The notes under the pieces are model-generated. The model saw only the letters and a list, made by a program, of their open reading frames with translations, searched no databases and was not told the DNA's origin. 64,000 nt of DNA from Vibrio sp. CAU 1672 (lineage in GTDB: Bacteria > Pseudomonadota > Gammaproteobacteria > Enterobacterales > Vibrionaceae): positions 59,424-123,423 of the forward strand of contig NZ_JARHUF010000012.1 of NCBI RefSeq assembly GCF_029223195.1. The letters are read 5' to 3'. Position numbers and translations under genes: made by a program. Each line of letters opens with the position of its first letter. Position 1 is the stretch's first letter. Positions 27,855 through 37,738 of the stretch are shown one piece after another.

Positions 27855-30800
27855 ATGAAGAAAACTCAAATCGCCTTAGCCATTGGCGTAGCGGGGACTT
27901 CCCTGCTTTCCGGCTGTGGCGGAGATTCCAGTTCAGATAATAAACTGAGTGCCCAAACCACCTATTCGGTAAAAGCCATTGATGGCTACTTAAGAAACGC
28001 GACCGTATGGCTGGATTTAGACAATGACTATCAGTTAGACAGCAATGAACCCCGCGCTATTTCTGGTGTAGGTGGTGTCGCCAATCTGAATGTAGAAGGC
28101 ATTGATGACCCCGGCAAATATAACGTCGTGGTGCAAGTCACTACCGAATCGGTTGATGAAGACACGATTACCGATGAGATGCCAGAAGGTGAGCCAGTTC
28201 CCGTCCCATACGTTATGTCAGCGCCTGCCGGCGCGACCGCCGTCACTCCGTTGACCACCAAAGTCAACCTGGTGCTGGAAAAGAAAAAAGCCGAAGCTCA
28301 AACAGATTCAGAAGATGTGCTGTCCGATGAACAGCTGGAAGCACTAAAAGAAGCTGCCGTTCAGGAAGTGGCCGGAGACCTTCTCGACCCAGAGCTCATC
28401 ATGGGCGACTATGTTGAAGATAAAGCCAACAACTCCAAGGCAGCACGCCTCGCGTACGAAGCAAAGGTACTGGTCGAGTCTAACCAGCTTCCGGAAACAC
28501 CTTCTGAATTAAACGAAGCGGTTAAGTCCATCGCCGAAAACAAAACCTCCTTCGATCTACTGGAAGCGCTCGAAGCCGTCAGTGAACAGACACAAAAATC
28601 AATTGATACTGTGATCAAAAACTCTGCTTCGGACAACGCGGCAGCAAATGTTGATTTCAATGAGTTATCAGTACCTGAATTTGTTACCAGCAAAAGCCAG
28701 TTTATGGCTGACGACGATTCAGATGGTATTCCGAACGCACTAGACGCGTTTCCGAACGATGGTAACGAGTGGAAAGACACCGATCGTGACGGCATTGGTA
28801 ACAATACCGATACTGACGACGATGGCGACGGCATTGCCGATGAGTATGATGCATTTCCGCTCAATGCCAAAGAGTCTGCAGATACCGACCAGGATGGAAT
28901 TGGTAACAAAGCAGATAAGGATGACGATAACGATGGCGTAAAAGACGCCCTTGATGCTTTCCCGCTCAATCCTAACGAGTCAAGCGACAACGACAAAGAC
29001 GGTATCGGGGATAATGCTGATAACGACGATGACAATGATGGCATACTCGATGCGGATGACCCGAATCCGTTAAAGAGCCATGAATCTGCTGACTATGATC
29101 GCGATGGTATCCCTGATGTGGAAGATAACGACGACGATAACGACGGTGTGGTAGATGAGGAAGACGCCTTCCCGTTTGACAGCGATGAAAGCGTTGATAC
29201 CGATAAAGACGGCCTGGGCGACAATCAGGACGACGACGACGATAACGATCAGTTCCCTGATGAAAAAGATGCTTTCCCGACTAACCCGGACGAATATCTC
29301 GATTCTGACGGTGACGGCATCGGCAACAACGCGGATGAAGACGATGATAATGATGGTGTAACCGACCCACGTGACTACTTCCCGCTTGACCCATCAGAAA
29401 GCAAAGACACAGATGGTGACGGTATTGGTGACAATTCCGATCCGGAAGACGACAGCAAAGACTCCGATGATGGAGTTGACGACAACTCAGATCCGGATGA
29501 CAGCAACAACGACAATGAAGAAGAGACAACCCCAGTAGCACCAACAGCTCTTGAGTTTATTCGCGGATCAGATGTGCTGTATGAACTGCACACGGATGAT
29601 GAATACGATGAAGCAACCGGTAACCACCAGAAGTTTTTATTCGTCGGTCCGGTTAAGATCCAGGATAACAAAGCCGTCACTCAATCACCGTTGATGGTAA
29701 ATCCGGACGGCAGCCTGACCACGGTAGAAGAGGAACATGAGGACGTGATCCTGACCGCTTCGGGTTGGGTACAAACCACCAGCTATACGCTCGATGTCAC
29801 ATCCGATACTCCTGTCGCCTACCCGACGAATGCGCCGGAAAGCAAGCTATCACTGGCACTGGAACTACTGGATCTGGAAGGCAAACTCATTTCAGAAGAA
29901 ACCCTGCCGTTTTGGTCTGACTATTTGACAGACACGGCTCAGTTCCCACCGGGCTCTTACGCTGTGAAATTCACTCCGAAAGCAAGCCAGGACATCTACT
30001 CTTTGTGGACCGACTCTGAAGTGCATGTCAGCACTACAGTAGAACCTTACCATGCCCCGGCCACTTCACTTGAACAGCTTATTGCGCCAGCAGCAACCGA
30101 TACTTCAGCCGGCCAGAGCTATCCAAATCTGGTGTACTTTGGCTGGAATATCGGTGTTGAACTGGTTGAAGGTGGCACAGCTAACTACTATATGACCGGT
30201 AATGAGTTGGTTAAAGTGGGTTCTGGTTCCTGGAGCCGTAATGTCATCTCTGGTGAAGACATCATCGAGTTTACCGTTCCTGAAACCGTAATTGCTGAGT
30301 TCGGAGATAAATGGGATCAAGATTCCTCAACGCTGATTTGCAGCCTATACGATGATGGCAACGGCAGTTATGTCCGCATGGGTAGTGTAGAACGCGAAGG
30401 TACCAGCCTGGATGAATCTCTATACCTGTTTAGTGAAACCGCCAAGCTTGCTTTTCTGGAACAAGTGGCATTTACCGGTGGCAACGACGGTTCTGAACAG
30501 GATAACGGCGACAAACCGACGGATGGTACAGATCCTGGTGACTCTTCTGATGGCACCGATTCCGGCGATACCTCAAACGGTGATCATGAAGCAGACCACG
30601 ATGAAGACCGCAGTGACATCGCCGATGGTGTCGGCATCGTCACCGAAGCAACCAACACTGATATTATACAGTTTGTGGAGAATACCACGGCCTTAAACGA
30701 GTTCGACCGCGAAGGTGAAGATGGCGTTGATCTCCTCACTGTCGACCAATTTGTGGTCAACGGTAGCCTCGCCGTCTCTTCCGGATTTAAAGTTATCTTG

Positions 30801-32462
30801 CCAGACGGCACGCTTGGCAGCAGCGTCGAAGACCATGAGCAAATGGTACTGACTGATGGCGGTTGGGTTACACCGGCTGGCTATACTCTGGATATTTCCG
30901 GTAGCAGCGCGATCGCCTATCCTAGCGGCTATTCCGAGCTGGTTTATTCTTTGGGCGTACCGAAGATCATCGATCTGGCCAATGTCACACTGTCCGAGCA
31001 GACACTGCCATTCTGGTCTGCGTATAAAACAGGTAGCGCGGTATTCCCGTCAGGTTCCAAAGCGCTCCAGTTCGCCCCTGTTGCAGAGCAGGATATCTAC
31101 TCACTTTGGACGGATGCAGAAGTTCACGTAAGAGTCGTGGGCGCAACCTCAAGCCCATATCATATTGTTGCGACCACACTGGAAGATCTGAAGTCAGCAC
31201 AGGCTGCAACAGAACCTTATCAGGCCAAACTGGTTTATATTGGCTGGGACATTGGCGTTGAGCTGGTTGAAGGTGGCGTGGCTAACTTCTACCTGGGTGA
31301 ACAACTGGTCGATAGCACCAACTGGACTCAGGGAGTCAAGGGCGGCATTGATGTCATCGAGTTTACCGTAACCGATAAGGCCATCAGCGCCTTTGGCGAA
31401 AAATGGTCGGATTCTCCGGCAAGCGTATTGCTGGCGGCTCAGAACGGATACGTCATGCGTGGCGCGATCGAAACCGCAAACCAGGCAAATGATTTTGTTG
31501 TGACCATGTTCAATGACACGGCTTATCAAACCATCCTTGCTGAAGTTGAGATCCAGTGTGAATTTGCCCCAGGTGAAGGTGGCAGTGTTGAAGACTTTTT
31601 CGAGAAAGTCTCGCTCTACCAGGCGTGCTCAAACCACTCACTGCCTGACATCAGCACAGCTTCTCTGGCCGGCAATGCCTTTAGCCACATTAGTGATAAA
31701 GGAAATGACTCCAGCACCTTCTTCTTCGAAGATGGTACCTTGCTGAACACGCACGTTTTCTCAGATGAGACTGACCAACAGATGTCCGAGAAAACGGCCG
31801 GTAGCTGGGCGATCAAACAGCAAGACGAGTTAAGTTACCTGGAGCTTAACGCGGCAGATGCGCCAGAATCACACACGTTATTAGTACTTCTGAAGCATGA
31901 AGGGGAAACCAGCACGTTTGCCACTTACTCACCGGAAAGCTTCGCCGCAGACGGACAATACCGTTCCAGCCGCAGCGACGTTATCTCGTTGAACAGTGCC
32001 ACCTTCAGCGGCAACCTGACAGAGTGTCTGGATAATGCCGTTAATACCAGCCAGGCTGAGTATGACGCATTAGCCAATGAGTGTCGTGCCGGCTCGAACA
32101 TCACCACCACCTACAGCGATATGGCTCTGGCAGGCACGAGCTGGGTGTTTGGTCAGTTAGCGGTTCAAACGAACGAAACCGGTAGCCAAACCATCAAAGC
32201 TTTTGTGGCCAAAGACGAAATCACCCTGAATGCCGACAACACAGGCTTAGGATTCAGCCTGAACAATCCGGATGAAACGTTTAGCTTTTCCTGGAAAGTT
32301 AACGAGGCAGGCCAGTTAATGGTTCAACCTGATGATGAGTTTACAACCGGTACATTTACCATTACCGGTGCAGAAGGCGACTACACTACGCAGTTAGCCT
32401 ACTGGCAAGAAGGTGACGCTACCGAAGGCAATGTTCACAGCTTTACGCTGCTGAGGAAGTAA
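27855..32462 (+). CDS. Large lipoprotein with calcium-binding TSP3 repeats and a duplicated unknown domain
   Basis: 1535-residue exported lipoprotein (lipobox LLSGC, Cys about residue 21). Residues 35-285 form a beta-rich start and a helical segment. Residues 286-555 carry many Asp-rich thrombospondin type-3 repeats (DxDxDGIxDxxD patterns, spacer DAFPLN), which bind calcium and stiffen the chain. Two homologous domains follow at about 562-875 and 932-1235. They share ETLPFWS, QDIYSLWTDSEVHV, YPxLVYFGWNIGVELVEGG and IEFTV, joined by an Asp/Gly/Ser/Thr linker. The last 300 residues are a third, different beta-rich part with AGTSWVFGQL. No enzyme motif is recognised. Surface adhesion or polymer binding is inference. 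It ends at a strong terminator. Confidence 0.88.
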   Translation: MKKTQIALAIGVAGTSLLSGCGGDSSSDNKLSAQTTYSVKAIDGYLRNATVWLDLDNDYQLDSNEPRAISGVGGVANLNVEGIDDPGKYNVVVQVTTESVDEDTITDEMPEGEPVPVPYVMSAPAGATAVTPLTTKVNLVLEKKKAEAQTDSEDVLSDEQLEALKEAAVQEVAGDLLDPELIMGDYVEDKANNSKAARLAYEAKVLVESNQLPETPSELNEAVKSIAENKTSFDLLEALEAVSEQTQKSIDTVIKNSASDNAAANVDFNELSVPEFVTSKSQFMADDDSDGIPNALDAFPNDGNEWKDTDRDGIGNNTDTDDDGDGIADEYDAFPLNAKESADTDQDGIGNKADKDDDNDGVKDALDAFPLNPNESSDNDKDGIGDNADNDDDNDGILDADDPNPLKSHESADYDRDGIPDVEDNDDDNDGVVDEEDAFPFDSDESVDTDKDGLGDNQDDDDDNDQFPDEKDAFPTNPDEYLDSDGDGIGNNADEDDDNDGVTDPRDYFPLDPSESKDTDGDGIGDNSDPEDDSKDSDDGVDDNSDPDDSNNDNEEETTPVAPTALEFIRGSDVLYELHTDDEYDEATGNHQKFLFVGPVKIQDNKAVTQSPLMVNPDGSLTTVEEEHEDVILTASGWVQTTSYTLDVTSDTPVAYPTNAPESKLSLALELLDLEGKLISEETLPFWSDYLTDTAQFPPGSYAVKFTPKASQDIYSLWTDSEVHVSTTVEPYHAPATSLEQLIAPAATDTSAGQSYPNLVYFGWNIGVELVEGGTANYYMTGNELVKVGSGSWSRNVISGEDIIEFTVPETVIAEFGDKWDQDSSTLICSLYDDGNGSYVRMGSVEREGTSLDESLYLFSETAKLAFLEQVAFTGGNDGSEQDNGDKPTDGTDPGDSSDGTDSGDTSNGDHEADHDEDRSDIADGVGIVTEATNTDIIQFVENTTALNEFDREGEDGVDLLTVDQFVVNGSLAVSSGFKVILPDGTLGSSVEDHEQMVLTDGGWVTPAGYTLDISGSSAIAYPSGYSELVYSLGVPKIIDLANVTLSEQTLPFWSAYKTGSAVFPSGSKALQFAPVAEQDIYSLWTDAEVHVRVVGATSSPYHIVATTLEDLKSAQAATEPYQAKLVYIGWDIGVELVEGGVANFYLGEQLVDSTNWTQGVKGGIDVIEFTVTDKAISAFGEKWSDSPASVLLAAQNGYVMRGAIETANQANDFVVTMFNDTAYQTILAEVEIQCEFAPGEGGSVEDFFEKVSLYQACSNHSLPDISTASLAGNAFSHISDKGNDSSTFFFEDGTLLNTHVFSDETDQQMSEKTAGSWAIKQQDELSYLELNAADAPESHTLLVLLKHEGETSTFATYSPESFAADGQYRSSRSDVISLNSATFSGNLTECLDNAVNTSQAEYDALANECRAGSNITTTYSDMALAGTSWVFGQLAVQTNETGSQTIKAFVAKDEITLNADNTGLGFSLNNPDETFSFSWKVNEAGQLMVQPDDEFTTGTFTITGAEGDYTTQLAYWQEGDATEGNVHSFTLLRK

Positions 32463-32491
32463 CGACCTACTGAATCATCGTAACCCTAACC

Positions 32492-32521
32492 AGCCCTGAT
32501 GTTCTTCATCAGGGCTTTTTT
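32492..32521 (+). terminator. Terminator of the large lipoprotein gene
   Basis: Perfect ten-base arms (32492-32501 and 32507-32516), loop TTCTT, then TTTTT. Confidence 0.93.
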
Positions 32522-32637
32522 AATATCCGGCTTTTCGTAAATATACATATAAAATAATTTGCCATTAAACTATTTGCATACAAAAACAAACACTGTAGTT
32601 TTTATTCATGGCCGAGACATTCACACAGGAAATAAGC

Positions 32638-32727
32638 ATGAAATTAGTTAATACCACTAACAAGCTAACTCTTGTCGTCACTCGCCCAACTCAAATTATT
32701 GCTGCTATTTTGGTGATTATTCACTAG
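32638..32727 (+). CDS. Branched-chain amino-acid leader peptide upstream of brnQ
   Basis: A 29-codon frame with a good ribosome site (AGGA, seven bases before the ATG) that begins MKLVNTTNKL and ends IIAAILVIIH before a TAG stop. Thirteen of 29 residues are Leu, Ile or Val, with five Ile in the last ten codons. The stop overlaps the first arm of a hairpin series lying between it and brnQ. This is the arrangement of an amino-acid-starvation attenuator: ribosome stalling on Ile/Val/Leu codons would choose between RNA folds. The peptide has no other expected function. Not matched to a named leader. Confidence 0.72.
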   Translation: MKLVNTTNKLTLVVTRPTQIIAAILVIIH

Positions 32728-32826
32728 GCTGGCGGCTATTCTCCGTCAGCCGAAGCTGACGGAGACGGACTCTCTACCCCTTTCTCCCAACGCTTCACTG
32801 ACGGTCTTTCAATAACAATAAAAGAC
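32727..32826 (+). promoter_or_regulatory. Candidate attenuator with mutually exclusive hairpins before brnQ
   Basis: Fold 1-2 pairs GGCTGGCGG (32727-32735) with CCGTCAGCC (32743-32751). Fold 2-3 pairs CTCCGTCAGC (32741-32750) with GCTGACGGAG (32755-32764), a perfect ten-base stem with loop CGAA. The two share strand 2 and cannot coexist. A third TGACGG copy (32799-32804) could also pair with strand 2, and GTCTTT/AAAGAC (32804-32809, 32821-32826) forms a small hairpin next to the brnQ ribosome site. No strong T-run follows, so control may be translational or Rho-linked. Confidence 0.6.
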
Positions 32827-32838
32827 AGGAAACACTCA

Positions 32839-34122
32839 GTGAAAAAATACGATCTATTTGCAACCGGCTTGATGACTTTTGCGCTGTTTCTCGGCGCGGG
32901 TAATATCATTTTCCCGCCATCTCTTGGCTTACAAGCGGGTACCGCATTGCTGCCGGCCATAGCAGGCTTTCTGTTTACCGCAGTGGGATTACCGGCACTC
33001 ATACTTATCGTCCTTGGCAGAATCAACAGCAGCGCCGCGCTTACGCAAAAACTCCCGTCGTGGATGGCAAGCACCTTCTGGATACTACTGTTTACCACCA
33101 TCGGCCCGGCTTTCGGTATGCCTCGCGCCGTCACTGTCGCTTATGAGATGGGCATTAAGCCATTTTTTGCTCAGGATACGCTGCTTCCCTTCACCATCGT
33201 ATTCTGTCTGGTAACATTCTTACTCGCTTTTAAACCGGGCAAGTTGGTGGACTACATCGGTAAAGTGATGACTCCCGTAATGATCCTGATGCTGGCTGCA
33301 CTTGCCCTGGCCGCTTTTGTTAACCCGCTCGATGTCCCTCAGTTACCCAGTGGTGACTACGCTTCAGCCCCTGTTGTAAATGGCTTAATCCAAGGCTATA
33401 TGACCATGGATGCCATTGCGGCCGTTGGCTTTGGTTGGGTGATCATCCGTACAATCACCAGCAAAGGCGCATCAACACCGGCAGAAATTGCTAAGGCCTC
33501 GACTCAAGTAGCACTAATCTATGCCGTACTAATGTCTGCCTGCTACTTATCGATGGGCTATGTGGGTGCTACCTCAGCGTCAGTTGCTGCCGATGCGACA
33601 CACGGCGGAACCATACTGTCTAACTATGTGGCGGCAACCTTTGGTCCATACGGACAATGGCTATTAGCGGCGATCATTGTCATGGCCTGCTTAACCACCA
33701 CGGTGGGGTTAACCAACGCCTGCTGCGAGTACTACCAGCAGGCATTTAACGCTCCGTTTACCTTTACGGCAGTTGTGATCGTCACCCTGACCGGCGTTGT
33801 CGCCAATTTTGGTCTGGAGCAGATTTTAGCCACCAGCTTACCGGCCATCCTTGTACTTTGTCCGGTCGCATTGGCCCTGGTACTGGCTTCATTACAAAAA
33901 AGTGCCCAGACAACATTAACCAGCGTGGTTACTACCCTACTCTTTGGCAGCATTGATGCCATCAACATTCTGGGCAAAATGCCGGAGTTCTGGGACAACT
34001 CGTTCCACCAAGCGTTACCACTTTACAGCGCACACGCAAGTTGGCTGGTACCTTGTCTGTTTGTCTTGTCGGCCTCGTTAATGAAACGACGCCTCACGCC
34101 GTTAGTCGGACACTCGCACTAG
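32839..34122 (+). CDS. brnQ: Branched-chain amino acid transporter BrnQ (LIVCS family)
   Basis: Sodium-coupled inner-membrane carrier for leucine, isoleucine and valine. 427 residues, about 12 helices. The family start LFATGLMTFALFLGAGNIIFPPSLGLQAG is unmistakable, with GPAFGMPRAVTVAYEMG and MDAIAAVGFGWVIIRTI further on. The start is GTG with AGGA eight bases ahead. The upstream leader peptide and hairpins suggest that transporter expression responds to charging of branched-chain tRNAs. A long perfect hairpin lies 108 bp after the stop. Confidence 0.95.
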   Translation: MKKYDLFATGLMTFALFLGAGNIIFPPSLGLQAGTALLPAIAGFLFTAVGLPALILIVLGRINSSAALTQKLPSWMASTFWILLFTTIGPAFGMPRAVTVAYEMGIKPFFAQDTLLPFTIVFCLVTFLLAFKPGKLVDYIGKVMTPVMILMLAALALAAFVNPLDVPQLPSGDYASAPVVNGLIQGYMTMDAIAAVGFGWVIIRTITSKGASTPAEIAKASTQVALIYAVLMSACYLSMGYVGATSASVAADATHGGTILSNYVAATFGPYGQWLLAAIIVMACLTTTVGLTNACCEYYQQAFNAPFTFTAVVIVTLTGVVANFGLEQILATSLPAILVLCPVALALVLASLQKSAQTTLTSVVTTLLFGSIDAINILGKMPEFWDNSFHQALPLYSAHASWLVPCLFVLSASLMKRRLTPLVGHSH

Positions 34123-34230
34123 AAGACATCGCAGCGGTTTTTGCTATGAGTTAACAGGCGACAGAGCAACCAAAGGCCCCTGATAGCTTCCGTTAATGCC
34201 GGTTAAAGGCAAACCGCGTGCCGAAAAATG

Positions 34231-34260
34231 AAATGCCCCGGTAATCATACCGGGGCATTT
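34231..34260. terminator. Hairpin terminator after brnQ
   Basis: Perfect 13-base arms (34231-34243 and 34248-34260) with a four-base loop. It ends in ATTT rather than a long T-run. AAAT/ATTT ends could serve both strands. Confidence 0.65.
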
Positions 34261-34426
34261 GCATCTGGTTGATCACATGTTGCGTTCTACTATGCTCATG
34301 CAAAGCCTTACTTTGATAAGTTATTCCAGCGGTGATTAACCCGCCATTAATGAATGACCTAACCGAACCAGGACGGTAACGCCTACAGCGTGTAGACATT
34401 AATCTGGCTGACTTGAGCACACAAAC

Positions 34427-34456
34427 AAAAGGCTGACTCGCCAGTCAGCCTTTTTC
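34427..34456. terminator. Bidirectional terminator at the amylase 3' end
   Basis: Twelve-base arms (34427-34438 and 34443-34454) with A-run on the left and T-run on the right, 22 bp beyond the amylase stop. The rest of 34123-34477 carries no gene. Confidence 0.88.
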
Positions 34457-34477
34457 TCTGTGATTAAAAAACCAGTC

Positions 34478-37400
34478 TTATGATTTAGCCGGAATCTCGA
34501 TCATGACAGAGTCCATGATTTTTGGATCCGTCGCCGCACCACCAGAGGCCGTCCAGTCATCACCTTCAGGTGAAAGTGGTCGGTAATAGCCATCCATACT
34601 ACTGTAATCCCAAGTTGTGATATAGACTTTCACGCCTTCCCAGTTTGAGATACCCAAGCGACCCCCTTTATAGATAAACCTTACTTTACCGGTTTCACTG
34701 TCAGTACTGTTGGTATCAATACGTACGGCTTTAGAGATAATATCTCCCCAGTTGTCTGCAGTGGCATTCTCAGCCGACAACGCCCGGCTTCCCCAGCCTT
34801 CCGCCATATGCTCAAAGCTCCAGTCAAAACCAGCAGGTGCCTCGGCATTCAGTCTTGGCAGGACAGTTAGCCCTTCTTTACCCGGGATATCAAAGAAAAT
34901 GCTGAACGAAACATGGTCAAAACCATTAAATGGCTTCCAGGTAGTCGTCACTTCCTTCATGGTGATCTCCATAGAGAGGAAAGAGCCGTCAGCGATCAAA
35001 TCCACCTCAGTGACATCCTGCTGGTGGCTGAAGCTGCTGTCAGCAGGATAACCGTAAGCGCCATTCGGCCCGTTGTCGTCACCTTCTGGATCGTTAACCA
35101 CGATAGGGGTGCCCTTGATCTGGATAGCACTATTGAACTCAATGTTTTCCATACCACGTAATTGACCATCCTCACCGCTGGCAACAATAGCCAGTGTATG
35201 TGTCTGTTCAAGATCCGGTTCAAAGAAGCCGGTAAACAAATCAACGTTAAAGTTACCGTTTGCATCGGCCTCAAACTCAATCGCTTTGCCATCCAAACCT
35301 TGACCTAAATAACCATCGGTGATCAGTTGCAGCTTGCTCGCCGGAGCCGCATGGCCAGTCAAGGTGATGGTTTCGGTAACGTCGTGCTGCAATAGTTCCA
35401 TCGAACTGTCATCAAGGGTGATCGCCATTGGCGCTTCCGGTACATTGCCGAATGTTCCATCCGACATTAACACCACTGCCCCGTTGGCCGGTATGGTCAT
35501 TGTCAGCTTGCCTGATTCGTCGACGGTCACGCTCTTAGCATCATCGAACTTAAAGGCATGCTTAAGTGCCATAACCGATCCGGAAGCCAGACCTGTCTCA
35601 AGCTGGTTAGCCAGCACAGCCTGCTCTGCCGTGTTGATCAACACGATTGCCGTGGTTTCAGTGCCACTTTCATCTTTGTAATAGCGCTTGTAAGCGATAA
35701 GGCCCGGACCAGAATCATTGGCAGCCAGTACGCTCAGGTCACCACGGGTAAACACCCGGTTGCTAAGGCGCAGCTCAGCAAGCTCACTGGTTAGCTTATA
35801 AAGTGAGGTTTCTGTATCGAAGTAATCCTTAGTATTAACCGAATCACCTTCTTTATCCTGCTTATAGCCGCCGCTAAACATAGAACCGCGCGGATCCATC
35901 AGGCCCTGACTCGAACCCTGGTACAACACAGGAATACCCGGAACCGTCATCATGGTGATCAGTTCATGGCTCAGGCCGGTTTCGTTACCTTCAGAGAGGA
36001 AACGCGACACATCATGGTTTTCGATAAAGTTAGGCTCCAACTGCCATACTTTATTAGGGTAGAAGGTCTCATCGACCGATTTTTCCAAACGGAACTTCAG
36101 ATAGGAAGTCGGTTCACCACCGGCAAAGACACGGCGCATCGTGCTGTGTAGCGGGAAGTTAATATTGGCATCGGCTTCGGGTACTTCTGCACTACCAAGG
36201 AAGCTGGATACGTTCTCCTCCCCTTCGGTCTGCTTCGGTAACGAGCTTGCCCATACCTCACCAAAGGCAAAGAAGTTGTCACGATTGGTCTCTCTGGCCA
36301 CTTTTTTCATGCCGGGATGATTTTTATCTTCGGAATGCAGGAACGTGTTCCAGAACGCGTGATCCAGGAACTTAGAGGTATCGAGACGGAAAGCGTCAAC
36401 ACCAACTTCACGAATCCAATACGCGTAAGAATCTTTAAGGGCATTGATAACCACTTCATTAGTCGTATTGAGATCATCAAGGTCACCCATCTGGTATTCA
36501 CGTTCCTGTACACGATCTTTGTAATCCGAGATCTTAGGATTCCAGTGGTAGATGTTCTTTGAACGTTGTTCAAAGTCTCGGTAATCATTGTAATAAAATG
36601 GCGCCTGTGTTGGCTTACCTCCACTTGGCAGAGAGTCGTCATTGAGCTCGAAAGAAGTCACAGCACCATCACTGTTTTTCTCCAGAGTCATGAAGTTACC
36701 CGTATGGTTAACCACCACATCCTGGACCAGGTACATACCATTTTCATGCAGGTTATGGGACAGCTGTTTGTAAGTCGCAAGAGTACCGACATGCTCGTCT
36801 ATCGCTTTAAAATCGCGCGCCCAGTAGCCATGGTAACCGCCAATATTCACTTTCGGATCCCACCAGGTTCCGGCGACAGGCTGGCTAATCCAAACCGCTG
36901 TTGCACCAATACCTTTAATGAAATCAAGCTTATCAATTACCCCTTGTAAGTCGCCGCCACTGTATTTGGCCCCTTTGGTTGGATCATAAACACCCGCGCC
37001 CTGATCGTTATTGCTCGGGTCACCATCATTAAAGCGGTCAGTAAATGCAAAATAGATAATTTGTTCACGCCAATCCGGTGATGGTACATGAAGGTTCAAT
37101 GCATCATCTGGATCAGTATAACTAATTTTATTTGCTGTTAATGTGGCTTCAATATATTCCTTGCCGTCCGCTTCTCCGACAAGAAAAGGCGCTCCGTCAG
37201 GGTTAGCCGGAATCGCTTCTTCCAAAAATGCGGCTAGCCATTTATAAGGTGACTCATCACTGTAGTTATTAACATGTGAGTTAGGGAAGCGTGCTGCAAT
37301 ATTAAAGCTGTGGCTATTGGCAATCTGACGAACATTTTGGCTGATCACCACACCATTGTCCGGGTTGTTATCGTTATCCAGAGTTAACAGCAAGCGATTA

Positions 37401-37738
37401 ATGTTCATAACGGTTTGGTCAGAAATATTACCATTAGCTTCAGGCACTAAATCTAATAGCGAAATCAGCTTTCCTGCCTTGGCCTGACCAAGTTCAATAC
37501 CACCAACAGAGAATATTATCGTAGATTCTCCAACCGGATATTTAAACGAACCATTTTCGCCAGTCACACCCGTATACGAACCTGATTTATAATTAAGCCC
37601 TTCCACACCAACGAATTGACCCGATGAGTATTCTTGCGTTGAGTTAACGTCAGAACTTTGATTACAACCTGACAGCAAAATTATTGACAGTGCCGCAGCT
37701 AAATAGCTCAACTGTGGTTTTTTTAATTTATTTTCCAA
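34478..37738 (-). CDS. Lipoprotein alpha-amylase (GH13) with accessory domains
   Basis: 1086-residue exported lipoprotein (lipobox LLSGC, Cys25) that should hydrolyse alpha-1,4-glucans at the cell surface or periplasm. Residues 40-215 are a non-catalytic beta-rich domain. The GH13 barrel starts near 225 with conserved regions DVVVNHTG, GVDAFRLDTSK (nucleophile Asp453), FGEVW (acid Glu494) and FIENHDVSR (Asp576). After the amylase C domain (to about 780) come an Ig-like bacterial domain and a C-terminal module resembling the glucodextranase C-terminal (DOMON-like) binding domain, with WKPFNGFDHVSFSIFFD and GGRLGISNWEGVKVYI. The adjacent AraC-type regulator with starch-binding-like modules probably controls it (inference from position). 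Confidence 0.93.
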   Translation of the reverse strand: MENKLKKPQLSYLAAALSIILLSGCNQSSDVNSTQEYSSGQFVGVEGLNYKSGSYTGVTGENGSFKYPVGESTIIFSVGGIELGQAKAGKLISLLDLVPEANGNISDQTVMNINRLLLTLDNDNNPDNGVVISQNVRQIANSHSFNIAARFPNSHVNNYSDESPYKWLAAFLEEAIPANPDGAPFLVGEADGKEYIEATLTANKISYTDPDDALNLHVPSPDWREQIIYFAFTDRFNDGDPSNNDQGAGVYDPTKGAKYSGGDLQGVIDKLDFIKGIGATAVWISQPVAGTWWDPKVNIGGYHGYWARDFKAIDEHVGTLATYKQLSHNLHENGMYLVQDVVVNHTGNFMTLEKNSDGAVTSFELNDDSLPSGGKPTQAPFYYNDYRDFEQRSKNIYHWNPKISDYKDRVQEREYQMGDLDDLNTTNEVVINALKDSYAYWIREVGVDAFRLDTSKFLDHAFWNTFLHSEDKNHPGMKKVARETNRDNFFAFGEVWASSLPKQTEGEENVSSFLGSAEVPEADANINFPLHSTMRRVFAGGEPTSYLKFRLEKSVDETFYPNKVWQLEPNFIENHDVSRFLSEGNETGLSHELITMMTVPGIPVLYQGSSQGLMDPRGSMFSGGYKQDKEGDSVNTKDYFDTETSLYKLTSELAELRLSNRVFTRGDLSVLAANDSGPGLIAYKRYYKDESGTETTAIVLINTAEQAVLANQLETGLASGSVMALKHAFKFDDAKSVTVDESGKLTMTIPANGAVVLMSDGTFGNVPEAPMAITLDDSSMELLQHDVTETITLTGHAAPASKLQLITDGYLGQGLDGKAIEFEADANGNFNVDLFTGFFEPDLEQTHTLAIVASGEDGQLRGMENIEFNSAIQIKGTPIVVNDPEGDDNGPNGAYGYPADSSFSHQQDVTEVDLIADGSFLSMEITMKEVTTTWKPFNGFDHVSFSIFFDIPGKEGLTVLPRLNAEAPAGFDWSFEHMAEGWGSRALSAENATADNWGDIISKAVRIDTNSTDSETGKVRFIYKGGRLGISNWEGVKVYITTWDYSSMDGYYRPLSPEGDDWTASGGAATDPKIMDSVMIEIPAKS

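Noticed and set aside
28700..29520. Repetitive Asp-rich DNA as a CRISPR-like or VNTR array
   Set aside because: The repeats are imperfect at DNA level and encode TSP3 calcium-binding units within one continuous gene.
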